From contig NZ_CP009962.1 in assembly GCF_000786695.1 (NCBI RefSeq), positions 3,782,001-3,846,000 on the forward strand: a stretch of DNA of 64,000 bases, given 5' to 3'. Position numbers and translations under genes: made by a program. Origin of the DNA: Collimonas arenae (GTDB taxonomy: Bacteria > Pseudomonadota > Gammaproteobacteria > Burkholderiales > Burkholderiaceae_D). Numbering within the stretch: the stretch's first letter is position 1; the number at the start of each line of letters is the position of its first letter. Of the stretch, positions 10,132-19,976 are shown piece after piece. The notes under the pieces are model-generated. The model ran no database searches. It saw only the letters and a program-made list of their open reading frames with translations, and was not told the origin of the DNA.

Positions 10132-10142
10132 ACACTGATACT

Positions 10143-10631
10143 TTACAATTTCTTCTGCATCAGCATGGCTTCACCCATCGCCGGAACCAGTGCGTAGCCG
10201 GCAAATCCGCTTGCCCTGTACAAACTCAACGCCGGCTGATTACCTTCCAGTACTTCCAATGTGATCTTGCAGCAGCCCAGGTCGTTTGCCACCTGCTCGA
10301 CCTGCTGTATCAGTAACTTGGAAATTCCCTGGCCGCGAAATGCCTTGGCAACCGCCAGGTCATGGATATTCAGCAAAGGCTGACAGGCAAAAGTCGAAAA
10401 GCCTTCTATGCAGATCGCCAAACCGGCGGGGGCGCCGTCCACAAACGCCAGCACCACATGGATATTGCCTCTTTTGGAAATCGTCGCAACCAGGTTGTCT
10501 TTGACGAATTCGGCTAGCGGCTGGCCGCCACCCATTGCATCCATGGCGTAGCCGTTCAAGAGCTCGACAATCGCGCTGGCATGGCGCGCATCGGAAAAAT
10601 CGGCATTCACTATCTGCGCTGCTTGGGTCAT
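10143..10631 (-). CDS. GNAT-family N-acetyltransferase
   Basis: The product has the GNAT acetyl-CoA fold: IHDLAVAKAFRGQGISKLLI carries the Q/R-x-x-G-x-G/A pantetheine-binding motif, followed by GCCKITLEVLEGNQPALSLYRASGF, the motif B region. The substrate cannot be inferred. The start is chosen at ATG 10631 because AGGA lies 8 bp upstream; an ATG at 10658 is in frame but lacks such a site. It is convergent with the preceding secreted-protein gene and stands alone. Confidence 0.9.
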   Translation of the reverse strand: MTQAAQIVNADFSDARHASAIVELLNGYAMDAMGGGQPLAEFVKDNLVATISKRGNIHVVLAFVDGAPAGLAICIEGFSTFACQPLLNIHDLAVAKAFRGQGISKLLIQQVEQVANDLGCCKITLEVLEGNQPALSLYRASGFAGYALVPAMGEAMLMQKKL

Positions 10632-10807
10632 TTTCTGGATCCTGATCGGGTGCATCACAATGTCAATATTCTTTCGACAGCGATTCTATCAGTATCCCGC
10701 CGCACCCCGTACGTGCCCAAAAAGCGCAACCGCTCCCCTTTTTAGTGACAATTATCGACACAACATACCAATTTGGTGAACTGATACATCAATCTTGTAT
10801 ATCAGTT

Positions 10808-10817
10808 TGGTGTACCA
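10808..10817. promoter_or_regulatory. GntR/FadR-type operator candidate
   Basis: TGGTGTACCA is a perfect palindrome matching the T-N-G-T-(N)-A-C-N-A pattern bound by FadR-subfamily GntR regulators. It lies about 45 bp upstream of the GntR gene start. A related half, TTTGGTGAAC, lies about 30 bp further upstream as a direct repeat of TTTGGTGTAC. Autoregulation is inferred. Confidence 0.45.
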
Positions 10818-10860
10818 GCTGGAGTTGACTGGCTGGCACACGATTTGCTGTGTAATCAAC

Positions 10861-11595
10861 ATGACCGCCGCCGCCAAATCGTCCACCCAGATCGCTGAAC
10901 GGATCACCGAAGCGATGCTGGCGCGTAAACTTGCGCCCGGTACGCGTTTGGGTGAGCAGCAGTTGGCGGAATTGTTTGGCGTCAGCCGCACGCAGATCAG
11001 AGAAGCCCTGACGCGCCTTGTGACGCGCGGGATCGTCACCGTCAGCGCCCGCCGCGGCTGGTATGTGATCGAACCGACGTCGGAAGACGCGCGAGATGCG
11101 TTTGAAGCGCGGCGGGTGCTCGAATTGGGCCTGCTGCGCCATGCGCGGCCGCTTAGCGCTGAAGCGATCAAGGCGTTGCGCCTGCACGTAGAGCACGAAC
11201 AGGTAGCGCTGGAAGGCGACGATGTCGCCACTCGCAGCTTTCTATTAGGCGATTTCCATGTCTGCCTGTGCGAATCGTTCGGCAACTCGCTGTTGGCGGA
11301 TACCCTGCGTGATCTCACCACGCGCACCACGCTGACCGCCATGCAATACCAATCTTCACACCACGCCAAGCAATCCTGCGCTGAACACGTCGGTATCGTC
11401 GCGGCGCTCGAAAGCGGCGACCTGGCGCAGGCGGAACAATTGATGCACGACCATTTATGCAATGTTGAAGCGGGACTAGAGGCATCGCTGCGCAGCGATC
11501 CGCTGTCGCCGCTGCAACAGGCGCTGGCGCCGCTTACAGATAGAAACAGTTTCGACAAGCAGTCATTCGCAATCCCACCATATCACCCCAGCTGA
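10861..11595 (+). CDS. GntR-family (FadR/FCD) transcriptional regulator
   Basis: Residues 5-75 form a GntR winged helix (QQLAELFGVSRTQIREALTRL is the recognition helix region), followed by the FCD ligand domain with its metal-binding pattern (FHVCLCE and the HVGIVAALESGD segment). Such proteins respond to small carboxylates or amino acids. The start is placed at ATG 10861; an upstream in-frame ATG at 10795 would add a non-conserved leader containing the operator candidate. It lies 12 bp upstream of an amino-acid ABC transporter operon and probably controls it. Confidence 0.93.
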   Translation: MTAAAKSSTQIAERITEAMLARKLAPGTRLGEQQLAELFGVSRTQIREALTRLVTRGIVTVSARRGWYVIEPTSEDARDAFEARRVLELGLLRHARPLSAEAIKALRLHVEHEQVALEGDDVATRSFLLGDFHVCLCESFGNSLLADTLRDLTTRTTLTAMQYQSSHHAKQSCAEHVGIVAALESGDLAQAEQLMHDHLCNVEAGLEASLRSDPLSPLQQALAPLTDRNSFDKQSFAIPPYHPS

Positions 11596-11607
11596 AGGAG
11601 TTTTAAC

Positions 11608-12387
11608 ATGAAATTTCCCAAGATCTTGTTAGCCATGGTTGCTGCCACTGCCCTCTTCAGCAGCACCGCAAGAGCCGATGCGCTCGACCAGATCGTCAAG
11701 AGCGGCGTCCTCAAGGTCGCGGTGCCGCAAGATTTCCCGCCGTTCGGCTCGGTCACCAGCGATCTCAAGCCGCAAGGACTGGACATCGACGTCGCCACGC
11801 TGATCGCCAAGAAAATGGGGGTCAAGATCGAACTGGTGCCGGTCACCAGCGCCAATCGCGTACCTTATCTGCAAACCAAGAAAGTCGACCTGATCATTTC
11901 CAGCCTGGGTAAAAACCCTGAGCGTGAAAAAGTCATCGACTTCAGCGAAGCCTATGCGCCTTTCTATAACGGCGTGTTCGGCGGCGCCGATCAGAAGGTC
12001 AGCAGTGCAACCGATCTGGCCGGCAAGACTGTCGGCGTGACCCGTGGAGCGGTGGAAGACTTGGAACTGAGCAAGATCGCCCCTGCCAGCGCCACCATCA
12101 AGCGTTACGAAGACAACAACGGCACCATCAGCGCCTTCTTGTCTGGACAGGTGCAATTGGTCGCCACCGGTAACGTCGTCGCAGCAGCAATCATCGCCAA
12201 GAATCCGCCGAAAAAGCCGGAAACGAAATTCCTGATCAAGAATTCGCCATGCTCCATCGGCCTCAACAAGGACGAGAAGAAGCTGCTGGACAAGGTCAAC
12301 GCGATCCTGGCTGAAACCAAGAAAGACGGCGAATTGAACGCGATCAGCGTGAAATGGCTGGGATTGCCGCTGCCGGCCAATCTGTAA
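11608..12387 (+). CDS. Polar amino-acid ABC transporter, substrate-binding protein
   Basis: The 259-residue product has a signal peptide (about residues 1-23, cleaved after TARA) and a family-3 solute-binding fold: SGVLKVAVPQDFPPFG, LDIDVATLIAKKMGVKIELV and KKVDLIISSLGKNPEREKVIDFS. It binds a polar amino acid or derivative in the periplasm. An AAGGAG site lies 7 bp before the ATG. It is the first structural gene of a complete importer (binding protein, two permeases, ATPase) downstream of the GntR regulator. Confidence 0.95.
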   Translation: MKFPKILLAMVAATALFSSTARADALDQIVKSGVLKVAVPQDFPPFGSVTSDLKPQGLDIDVATLIAKKMGVKIELVPVTSANRVPYLQTKKVDLIISSLGKNPEREKVIDFSEAYAPFYNGVFGGADQKVSSATDLAGKTVGVTRGAVEDLELSKIAPASATIKRYEDNNGTISAFLSGQVQLVATGNVVAAAIIAKNPPKKPETKFLIKNSPCSIGLNKDEKKLLDKVNAILAETKKDGELNAISVKWLGLPLPANL

Positions 12388-12418
12388 GCACACGGCGTAA
12401 GCTGACATAGGGCTTTAC

Positions 12419-13099
12419 ATGAGCTACCACTTTGATTTCCTGGCAGCATTCGACTATCCCGCGGTGCTGATCAAGGGCGTGCTGGTCACGATTGAACTGA
12501 TCGCGATCGGCGGCGTGCTTGGTATCGCCGTCGGCATCTTCGCGGCATGGGCCAAGACGCAGGGACCGCGCTGGCTGCGCCCCTTCATCAGCGCCTATGT
12601 TGAGTTGATCCGCAACACGCCGTTCCTGATCCAGCTATTTTTTATCTTCTTCGGATTGCCAGGGATCGGTTTACAAATCAGCGAGATGGAAGCAGCGCTA
12701 CTGGCCATGGTGATCAACCTGGGAGCCTATAGCTGTGAAATCATACGGGCTGGCATTGCTGCGGTTGCCCGCGGCCAAATCGAAGCCGGCTTGAGCCTGG
12801 CGATGACCAGGATGCAGATCTTCCGTCACGTGATCTTGCCACCTGCCTTGCAAAAAATCTGGCCCGCCTTGTCGAGTCAGGTGGTGATTGTGATGCTGGG
12901 TTCTGCGGTCTGCTCGCAAATCGCCGTCGAGGAACTGGCGTATGCCGCCAACTTTATCCAGGGCCGCAATTTCCGTTCGTTCGAATCTTACCTGCTGTCT
13001 ACTGCCATCTACTTGTTGTTGGCGATCGGCTTGCGCCAGTTATTGCGGCTGCTCGGCAATCGGATGTTTGGCCGGCGCACGCCAAAGGGGGTTGCATGA
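12419..13099 (+). CDS. Polar amino-acid ABC transporter permease (1)
   Basis: The 226-residue inner-membrane protein has about five helices and the HisMQ-type permease core: YVELIRNTPFLIQLFFIFFG near residue 60, and EAGLSLAMTRMQIFRHVILP, the EAA loop that contacts the ATPase. Its stop overlaps the next permease by 4 bp, indicating translational coupling. Confidence 0.95.
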   Translation: MSYHFDFLAAFDYPAVLIKGVLVTIELIAIGGVLGIAVGIFAAWAKTQGPRWLRPFISAYVELIRNTPFLIQLFFIFFGLPGIGLQISEMEAALLAMVINLGAYSCEIIRAGIAAVARGQIEAGLSLAMTRMQIFRHVILPPALQKIWPALSSQVVIVMLGSAVCSQIAVEELAYAANFIQGRNFRSFESYLLSTAIYLLLAIGLRQLLRLLGNRMFGRRTPKGVA

Positions 13100-13752
13100 T
13101 TTCGTTCTCGCTATGGGATATCGTGCGCAACCTGTTGCTGGCGCTGCGCTGGACTGTACTGCTGTCGCTGGCATCGTTTGCGCTGGGCGGTTTGCTGGGA
13201 CTGATCGTCCTGTTCTTGCGCACCTCCAAGAAAACCTGGTTGCAACGCCTTACCAAAATGTATATCGAGCTGTTTCAGGGTACGCCGCTGCTGATGCAGT
13301 TGTTCCTGGCGTTTTTCGGCCTGGCGCTGTTCGGTCTCGACGTTCCGGCATGGCTGGCGGCCGGCCTGGCCCTGACCTGCTGGAGCAGCGCCTACCTGGC
13401 GGAAATCTGGCGCGGCTGCGTCGAAGCCATTCCGCGTGGTCAATGGGAAGCTTCGTCATCGCTGGCGATGACTTATCTGCAGCAAATGCGCCATGTAATC
13501 CTGCCGCAAGCATTACGTATCGCAATTCCGCCTACCGTCGGTTTCAGCGTACAAATCGTCAAGGGCACCGCGGTCACTTCGATCATCGGCTTCGTCGAAC
13601 TGTCGAAAGCCGGCACCATGATCACCAACGCCACATTCCAGCCATTCACGGTATATGCCGTGGTAGCGCTGATGTATTTCGCGTTGTGCTGGCCGCTGTC
13701 CAAATTCAGTCAGTCTCTGGAAAGGAAACTCAATGGCACTCATCGCGATTGA
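13096..13752 (+). CDS. Polar amino-acid ABC transporter permease (2)
   Basis: The 218-residue second permease has the same fold as its neighbour: [20 protein letters not shown] and the EAA loop in [20 protein letters not shown]. It overlaps the first permease by 4 bp and the ATPase gene by 20 bp. A two-permease PAAT importer is therefore complete in this operon. Confidence 0.95.
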   Translation: MISFSLWDIVRNLLLALRWTVLLSLASFALGGLLGLIVLFLRTSKKTWLQRLTKMYIELFQGTPLLMQLFLAFFGLALFGLDVPAWLAAGLALTCWSSAYLAEIWRGCVEAIPRGQWEASSSLAMTYLQQMRHVILPQALRIAIPPTVGFSVQIVKGTAVTSIIGFVELSKAGTMITNATFQPFTVYAVVALMYFALCWPLSKFSQSLERKLNGTHRD

Positions 13753-14461
13753 CAATGTAAAGAAAAGCTTTGGCGACAATCAGGTGCTGAAGGGTATCCG
13801 GCTGGATGTAGAAGCCGGTGAAGTGATTGCCATCATCGGCAAAAGCGGTTCCGGCAAGAGCACCTTGCTGCGTTGTATCAATGGTCTGGAAAGTGTCGAC
13901 GAAGGCAATATCAGCGTCGCCGGCGCGCACCTGGGCAAGACCGAGCTGGAGTTGCGCGCACTGCGTCTCAAGGTCGGCATGATCTTCCAGCAGTTCAACC
14001 TGTTTCCGCATTTGACTGTGGGCCGCAACGTCATGCTGTCGCCGATGGTCGTCAAAGGCACCACCGAAGCGGCGGCGCGCAAATCGGCGCAAGACAATCT
14101 GGCGCGGGTCGGCCTGGCGGAAAAATTCGACGCTTATCCCGATCAACTCTCCGGCGGCCAGCAACAGCGCGTAGCCATCGCCCGGGCGCTGACAATGCAG
14201 CCACAAGCCTTGCTATGCGATGAAATCACCTCGGCGCTGGACCCCGAACTGGTGAACGAAGTATTGACCGTGGTGCGCAGCTTGGCGGAAGAAGGCATGA
14301 CCTTGCTGATGGTCACGCATGAAATGCGCTTTGCCCGTGAAGTCTGCGATCGGGTGGTGTTCATGCATCAAGGAAAAGTCCATGAAATCGGCCCTCCGGA
14401 AGAAATTTTTGCGCACCCGAAAACGGTGGAACTCCAACAATTCCTGGGCGCGTCAAACTAA
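13733..14461 (+). CDS. Polar amino-acid ABC transporter ATP-binding protein
   Basis: The 242-residue GlnQ/HisP-type ATPase has Walker A ([11 protein letters not shown]), the Q-loop ([14 protein letters not shown]), signature [15 protein letters not shown], Walker B ([13 protein letters not shown]) and the switch histidine (VTHEMRFA). A ribosome site GGAAAGGAA precedes the ATG inside the permease gene. The TAA stop at 14459-14461 is also the left target duplication of a MITE-like element, so the element lies directly after the last sense codon. Confidence 0.96.
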   Translation: MALIAIDNVKKSFGDNQVLKGIRLDVEAGEVIAIIGKSGSGKSTLLRCINGLESVDEGNISVAGAHLGKTELELRALRLKVGMIFQQFNLFPHLTVGRNVMLSPMVVKGTTEAAARKSAQDNLARVGLAEKFDAYPDQLSGGQQQRVAIARALTMQPQALLCDEITSALDPELVNEVLTVVRSLAEEGMTLLMVTHEMRFAREVCDRVVFMHQGKVHEIGPPEEIFAHPKTVELQQFLGASN

Positions 14462-14640
14462 GAGGCTGCTGCGAACACAGATGGCTAGGCGCTCCGACGA
14501 AGACAGTACGAGTAGTATGGCAAGGAGGGTGTAGCGGGGTTTTCAGACGACATTGTCGTCTGCCTGCGGAACGACCCGGGCTTGCAAGCCCGGGGGCGCC
14601 CTGCAAGGGTAACAACGCCGGGTGTGTTTGCAACAGCCTC
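14462..14640. mobile_element. MITE-like element, copy 2 (179 bp)
   Basis: This element matches copy 1 at 1430-1610 along its length. It begins GAGGCTGCTGCG, ends TTTGCAACAGCCTC, and is flanked by TAA at 14459-14461 and 14641-14643. It keeps the internal GTCGTCTG hairpin and the CCCGGGCTTGCAAGCCCGGG palindrome. Here the left TAA is the ABC ATPase stop codon. The strong internal hairpins may stop or process the ABC operon transcript (inference). Confidence 0.85.
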
Positions 14641-14696
14641 TAAGGAAAAGTAAGCGATAAAGTGTCAAATTGGGGAGTTGCTGCACAATTCTGTAA

Positions 14697-15803
<1,107 letters not shown>

Positions 15804-15871
15804 TTTTTTTGCAGCGGCGTTTTGACCGATGCTAAATAACTAGCAATTAGCGTGTGCACGGATTGCACATA

Positions 15872-15905
15872 AACCGCCTCACCGAACTGGTGCGGCGGTT
15901 TTTTT
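15872..15905 (+). terminator. Terminator of the adenine deaminase gene
   Basis: AACCGCC and GGCGGTT arms (15872-15899) are followed by a run of seven T. It lies 70 bp after the stop and points along the plus strand. Confidence 0.85.
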
Positions 15906-15922
15906 ATGCCAGTACTGCGGAC

Positions 15923-15987
15923 AAAAAAAAGCCCGCAGAGCTGAAGCTTGCGGGCTGAATCCAAACCTAGGAGGTGTTGGAGGAGAC
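15923..15987 (-). ncRNA. Small RNA copy A with anti-Shine-Dalgarno motifs
   Basis: This ~65-nt RNA gene reads leftward. A TATAGT -10 box lies at 16000-15995 and the RNA likely starts at the G of GTCTCCTCCAACACCTCCTA. It continues through the conserved GTTTGGATTCA and ends in a GCCCGC/GCGGGC hairpin with an eight-T tail (15930-15923). It contains CUCCUCC plus CACCUCCU, the latter identical to the 3' end of 16S rRNA. The -35 region is weak. Three similar genes lie at 18.3, 18.7 and 22.4 kb. It may be a ribosome-site-blocking sRNA; that is an inference. Confidence 0.75.
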
Positions 15988-16190
15988 AGGTAGGACTATA
16001 GCAATACGACTTGGCGTTGTATGCTTTTTAGTTCACATACCTGATATTCGTCGAGCGCATAACCAATCACGATCCTGGCTTTGTATTGTCCTTGCCAGCC
16101 GGACGGTTTGCGTCCATGATTGGGGAGCAGCCAGATAGCCTGCCTTATCGATCCCGTCTGACTCTGCGCAACCGTATTATCGTGGAGACC

Positions 16191-16448
16191 ATGATGGACA
16201 ACGTAATTGCTGCACCTCTTCTGACTAAAGCCGGCATCCTGTTTTCGGTAACAGTCGAATTCAAACAATATCAATGCCTGGTGCCGGCAACCACTCTTTG
16301 CGACCTGTCGCATTCGAAAGATCCCAAGCTCGATCTGCTCGATACCTACCGTGCGTTCCAGAGCAAAATCGAAGGCGTCGCCCGGCGTCTGATCGGCGCC
16401 GGCCTTGAGGGCAAACCGTTGGTGATCGGTAGCGGTTATTTCCAGTAA
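16191..16448 (+). CDS. DUF1488-like small protein
   Basis: The 85-residue product starts MMDNVIAAPLLTKAGILFSV at ATG 16191 (or the adjacent ATG 16194), with GGAG 4-7 bp upstream. The pattern, a short beta-rich half followed by LLDTYRAFQSKIEGVARRLI, resembles the DUF1488 family, whose function is unknown to me. The open frame extends upstream to 16086 but without a ribosome site. It stands alone. Confidence 0.7.
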   Translation: MMDNVIAAPLLTKAGILFSVTVEFKQYQCLVPATTLCDLSHSKDPKLDLLDTYRAFQSKIEGVARRLIGAGLEGKPLVIGSGYFQ

Positions 16449-16524
16449 TCCCAACGAGTCATTCCAACGCCGGCCGGAAAGCTCAATGTAATAATCGCAG
16501 GCAGTCCATGCCTGCCATTGATGC

Positions 16525-16965
16525 TTAGGCGTTGAGTGTCGCTCGCCGCTTCAGCAATGCTTCGCGCAGCTTGTCGTAACCCAGATTAAACAGGAATGTG
16601 TAGGGCAGGAAGAACATCAGCAAGCCGATGTCGAGAATCAGCGCATCGAGCAAACTCATGTCCAGCCACCATGCCACCAGGGGCACAACAATCGCTACCA
16701 GGCCGGCTTCAAATGCAATGGCATGCACCGCCCGAACCGCCATGGTCCGTGCTATTCGCCAATGCCGCTCAAGGCGGTCGAACAATGCGTTGAAAATCAT
16801 GTTCCAGGTCATCGCCACCAGAGAAATCATCAGGGTCAGCGCACCCGCGTGCGCCATCGGCATTTTCATTACCCAAGATAATACCGGCGCAGTCAACGCG
16901 ACCGCCAGCGCTTCGAAAATCAAGGCATGGGTAATGCGCTCACCCCAGGTTTTATTGGTATTCAT
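16525..16965 (-). CDS. PACE-family multidrug/biocide efflux transporter
   Basis: The 146-residue inner-membrane protein has four helices in two tandem bacterial transmembrane pair domains. The two halves are visibly repeated: ERITHALIFEALAVALTAPV and AVRAVHAIAFEAGLVAIVVP, each followed by a second helix (TWNMIFNALFDRLE, LPYTFLFNLGYDKLRE). This matches the PACE (AceI-like) family, which exports chlorhexidine and related compounds. It is divergent from a LysR-type regulator, the usual arrangement for PACE genes, with an operator-like palindrome in between. Confidence 0.93.
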   Translation of the reverse strand: MNTNKTWGERITHALIFEALAVALTAPVLSWVMKMPMAHAGALTLMISLVAMTWNMIFNALFDRLERHWRIARTMAVRAVHAIAFEAGLVAIVVPLVAWWLDMSLLDALILDIGLLMFFLPYTFLFNLGYDKLREALLKRRATLNA

Positions 16966-17040
16966 ATTTGCTCCTTTGCTTCAGAAATATCTGATGAAGC
17001 TATTCTCCGGGATTAAACTGATACTATCCAACTAGTTATC

Positions 17041-17055
17041 ATCGGATAAACCGAT
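17041..17055. promoter_or_regulatory. LysR-type operator candidate between PACE and LysR genes
   Basis: ATCGG-ATAAA-CCGAT is a perfect 5-5-5 palindrome in the 115-bp divergent gap. It is a plausible binding site for the neighbouring LysR regulator, consistent with the T-N11-A rule. Confidence 0.5.
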
Positions 17056-17080
17056 ATATAAAACCAATTCCTTGCCCTCT

Positions 17081-17950
17081 ATGCGCCATTCACTTGAAAC
17101 GCTTTTCATGTTTATCGAGGCTGCTACGCTAGGCTCGTTTTCCGCGGCTGCGCGCAAGCTGGGCAAGCAGCAATCCAGCGTCAGCGAGGCAATCGCCAAC
17201 CTGGAAATCGATCTCGGCCTGACGCTATTCGACCGCAGCACCCGCCGCCCTACTCTCACCGAGCAAGGCCGGGCGATGCTGGTGCACGCACAGCAAGTTA
17301 TCGAAGCCAGCGACCGGCTCGAGCGCTCTGCCCACCGGCTGGCTGACGGCCTGGAGCCACAACTGACCCTGGTGCTGTCCGATACGTATCAGTCAGACCG
17401 TTTTGAAGAAATTCTCACCAGTTTTGAACAGCGCTATCCCGAACTGGAGCTGGAATGCATGATTGCGGAGCGCAACGACGTGGTGTCGCTGGTGCAGGAA
17501 GGACGCGCCAATCTCGGACTGGTGGCGGCGCAGCCGGATTACCCGCCGGATATCGGCTTCGAATCGGTACCCGACCGTTCCGCCATCGGCCTGTATGTCG
17601 GCAAGCAACATCCTCTGGCAAAAACCAGGCATATCACCATTGAAATGTTGCATGGCGCCCGCGAACTGCGTCTGAGCACCTATGGCGACGATGGCGCGGC
17701 GGCCATACAGCGCCGGCGCGGCAAGTGCTGGACAGCCTCCAGCTACCTGTTGCTGCTGGAAATGACGGAACTTGGCTTCGGCTGGGCCGAGCTTCCTTAT
17801 TGGCTGGCCAAGCGTTTTGCCGCCAACAGCCTGCTGGAACTAAAGGTGCGCGGCTGGCCGAAAAGTATTCAGGTGGATGCAGTCTGGTCGCGCCACCGTG
17901 GACTCGGACCAGCCGGCAGTTGGCTGCTGGATACGCTGATGGCGCGATAA
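17081..17950 (+). CDS. LysR-family regulator of the PACE transporter
   Basis: The 290-residue product has a LysR helix-turn-helix (FIEAATLGSFSAAARKLGKQ, then SSVSEAIANLEIDLG and LFDRSTRRPTLTEQG) and a periplasmic-binding-like effector domain from about residue 90. Its divergent position next to the PACE gene suggests it activates that gene in response to a toxic cation. The ATG at 17081 is used; an in-frame TTG lies at 17072. Confidence 0.95.
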   Translation: MRHSLETLFMFIEAATLGSFSAAARKLGKQQSSVSEAIANLEIDLGLTLFDRSTRRPTLTEQGRAMLVHAQQVIEASDRLERSAHRLADGLEPQLTLVLSDTYQSDRFEEILTSFEQRYPELELECMIAERNDVVSLVQEGRANLGLVAAQPDYPPDIGFESVPDRSAIGLYVGKQHPLAKTRHITIEMLHGARELRLSTYGDDGAAAIQRRRGKCWTASSYLLLLEMTELGFGWAELPYWLAKRFAANSLLELKVRGWPKSIQVDAVWSRHRGLGPAGSWLLDTLMAR

Positions 17951-18039
17951 CAAACTGGGCCAACGGATAGGGTCTGCCAAAAATGGTTACATGGCGCGGA
18001 TTTTGCTGTGTTTCTATATCACTCGAAAAACAGACAAAA

Positions 18040-18198
18040 ATGTTAATCATCCTCGCCTCAGCTACCTTCGCCGCCCTTCTTGCCGCTTTCCTGCTGCGCA
18101 AGGAGCTCAAAAGCCGCGGTTTTCTCTCCACGTACAACCGCAATGCGCGCTCCAACGCCAGGCTGCAACGCGGCCGGACTGCCAAACCGCATCAGTGA
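18040..18198 (+). CDS. Possible small membrane protein
   Basis: A 52-codon frame starts MLIILASATFAALLAAFLLR, one hydrophobic helix, followed by a basic tail (KELKSRGFLSTYNRNARSNA). The composition is that of a real one-pass small protein, but the ribosome site is weak and no family is recognised. It may be a chance frame. Confidence 0.4.
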   Translation: MLIILASATFAALLAAFLLRKELKSRGFLSTYNRNARSNARLQRGRTAKPHQ

Positions 18199-18308
18199 GC
18201 GAAAGCCAAGTCTACTGGCCGAACAGCAACGCAAACAGTGTTCCGTATTTCCGTCCGGGATAACGACCGTATGTCGCCTCATACGGCCCCCTCTCCTTTG
18301 CGACAGGC

Positions 18309-18370
18309 AAAAAAAAGCCCGCTGGCCTTGCGGCGCGGGCTGAATCCAAACCATAGGGGTTGGAGGAGAC
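18309..18370 (-). ncRNA. Small RNA copy B with anti-Shine-Dalgarno motif
   Basis: The ~62-nt gene reads leftward from a good promoter (TTGCAG at 18405-18400, 17-bp spacer, TATAGT at 18382-18377). It starts GTCTCCTCCAACCCC, has the conserved GTTTGGATTCA and ends in a GCCCGC-type hairpin plus T-run (18316-18309). It keeps the first CUCCUCC motif but not the second CCUCCU. It is similar to copies A, C and D. Confidence 0.75.
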
Positions 18371-18405
18371 GAATTCACTATATGATGAAATATGATGCGC
18401 TGCAA

Positions 18406-18472
18406 TATAGTAAAAATACGGTAGTCGCAAACGCAAAAAAACCTGCGACCGTGTGAGGTAAGCAGGTTTTTT
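18406..18472 (+). ncRNA. Possible divergent small RNA or insulating terminator
   Basis: A TATAGT box (18406-18411) on the plus strand is followed about 55 bp later by an AAACCTGC/GCAGGTTT hairpin (18439-18469) with T-runs on both strands. It could be a short RNA divergent from copy B, or only a bidirectional terminator that shields copy B from upstream transcription. The second is at least as likely. Confidence 0.3.
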
Positions 18473-18673
18473 GTGTTCTTCAATACAGGAGAAGATTCCC
18501 GAAACCCAGACCTATCTGGAAAGTGGCTCCGACGTGTAACGAATCTACTCTTGTATTGGTCCGTATTGCATTTTTACAGCTGAACGCAACAGACAGTTAT
18601 TGAAGACTACACATACTTTATCAAGAATGCAAGCAAAACGAGCCAAATACTGCCAATTTGCCACACTCCAGGC

Positions 18674-18739
18674 AAAAAAAAGCCCGCAGGCCTTGCGGCG
18701 CGGGCTTGAATCCAAACCTTAGGAGGTATTGGAGGAGAC
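18674..18739 (-). ncRNA. Small RNA copy C with anti-Shine-Dalgarno motifs
   Basis: The ~66-nt gene reads leftward. TTGGCG (18776-18771), an 18-bp spacer and TATAGT (18752-18747) form the promoter. The RNA begins GTCTCCTCCAATACCTCCTA, contains GTTTGGATTCA, and ends in a GC-rich GCCCGCGCC hairpin with eight T (18681-18674). It carries both the CUCCUCC and ACCUCCU blocks, like copy A. Confidence 0.78.
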
Positions 18740-18816
18740 AGGTGCAACTATATAGAGCCTCTCCGCCATCCGCCAATTTATTTAACGTATAACAGTTATT
18801 CACACCAATGATAGCG

Positions 18817-19863
18817 TTACCATCCCTGCGCTACATAGGGTAAACGACGCCCTTCTTCGGCACTCTGGCGCGCCAACTCAAGGATTTCTGCAACACTGAC
18901 GGCGGCACCCGGTTTCACTGGAAATGGCGCTCCGTCCTTGATCGTCGCCGCCACTGCACGATAAAACTCGACGTAAGCACCATCCAGAGTGGCCAATTCG
19001 GCCCGCAGGTCGAGATCGCCAGCCACTTCCCTGATTTGACCCGGCGGATTAATGGCCCAGCCTGGCTGCCCCGGTCGCAGACCGGCTTTGAGCTGATCTT
19101 CCTGAGTATCGAGTCCAGTTTTGAGATAACTACCGCGCCGGCCGTGCAGCACAAAGCGCGGCGCTTCCAATGCGCTCAAGGCGCTTGCATGCAGCACTAC
19201 CTGTTTGTCGGGGTAACCCAGCTGTAAATGGACATAATCGTCTGCCTGCGCATTTTCGCGGTAGGCGGCAACGGTGGCATTGACAGTTTGCGGTGCACCG
19301 AACAACAGCAAAGCCTGGTCGATCAGATGTGGACCAAGGTCGTACAGCAAACCGCCGCCGCTTTGCGTATTCTCGCGCCAGCGCTGCCGCACCATGGGGC
19401 GAAAGCGGTCGAAATGCGATTCAAAATGAGTAATCTGGCCGAGCCGGCCGCTGGCGATCAACGCTTGTACAGTGAGGAAATCGCCATCCCAGCGCCGGTT
19501 ATGGAATGGCGCCAGCAACAACTTGTCATCGCTGGCCATGCGCGCCAGGATGCGGGCCTCTTCAGAAGTCAGCGTGACCGGTTTGTCGACCACCACGTGC
19601 TTGCCGGCGACGAGCGCGCGGCGGGCAAATTCAAAATGGGTGTCATTCGGCGTCGCAATCACGATGCAATCGATCGTAGAGTCCGCCAGCAAGGCATCCA
19701 GATCGGCGACGATACGCGCCTGCGGCCAGGCTTTGGCGGCGATTTCTGCCTGGCTGCTGGCGATTGCACCGACTTCGGTACGACCAGAATGGCCGATCAG
19801 CGGCGCATGGAAGGTTGCGCCGGCAAAGCCGTAGCCTAGAAGGCCGATTCTCAACATGGGCAT
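18817..19863 (-). CDS. Gfo/Idh/MocA-family NAD(P)-dependent oxidoreductase
   Basis: The 348-residue product has an N-terminal Rossmann fold (RIGLLGYGFAGATFHAPLIG), the family DKPVTLTSEEA motif (the EKP equivalent) near residue 95, and a C-terminal alpha/beta domain containing GGGLLYDLGPHLIDQALLLF, with the typical aspartate/histidine pair. Members oxidise sugars or related polyols; the substrate cannot be read. It stands alone. The start could be either of two close ATGs. Confidence 0.94.
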   Translation of the reverse strand: MPMLRIGLLGYGFAGATFHAPLIGHSGRTEVGAIASSQAEIAAKAWPQARIVADLDALLADSTIDCIVIATPNDTHFEFARRALVAGKHVVVDKPVTLTSEEARILARMASDDKLLLAPFHNRRWDGDFLTVQALIASGRLGQITHFESHFDRFRPMVRQRWRENTQSGGGLLYDLGPHLIDQALLLFGAPQTVNATVAAYRENAQADDYVHLQLGYPDKQVVLHASALSALEAPRFVLHGRRGSYLKTGLDTQEDQLKAGLRPGQPGWAINPPGQIREVAGDLDLRAELATLDGAYVEFYRAVAATIKDGAPFPVKPGAAVSVAEILELARQSAEEGRRLPYVAQGW

Positions 19864-19941
19864 GGTTTTCCTGGTGGAAGGCGTAGTCAGGTTAGAGAAA
19901 AGTTCAGCCGGGCTTGGTCAACATCCAGCTCCGGTTGAAAG

Positions 19942-19976
19942 TTACCCACAGAAATTGTGGACAGTCCTGTGGATAA
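19942..19976. promoter_or_regulatory. Cluster of DnaA-box-like sites
   Basis: TTACCCACA (19942-19950, one mismatch to TTATCCACA), a TGTGGACAG site (19956-19964), and a perfect box in inverse orientation (TGTGGATAA, 19968-19976) lie within 35 bp, followed by an AT-rich stretch (19978-20020). The outer two also form an 11-bp inverted repeat. No replication gene is nearby, so a DnaA-regulated promoter or decoy cluster is likelier than an origin. Confidence 0.4.
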
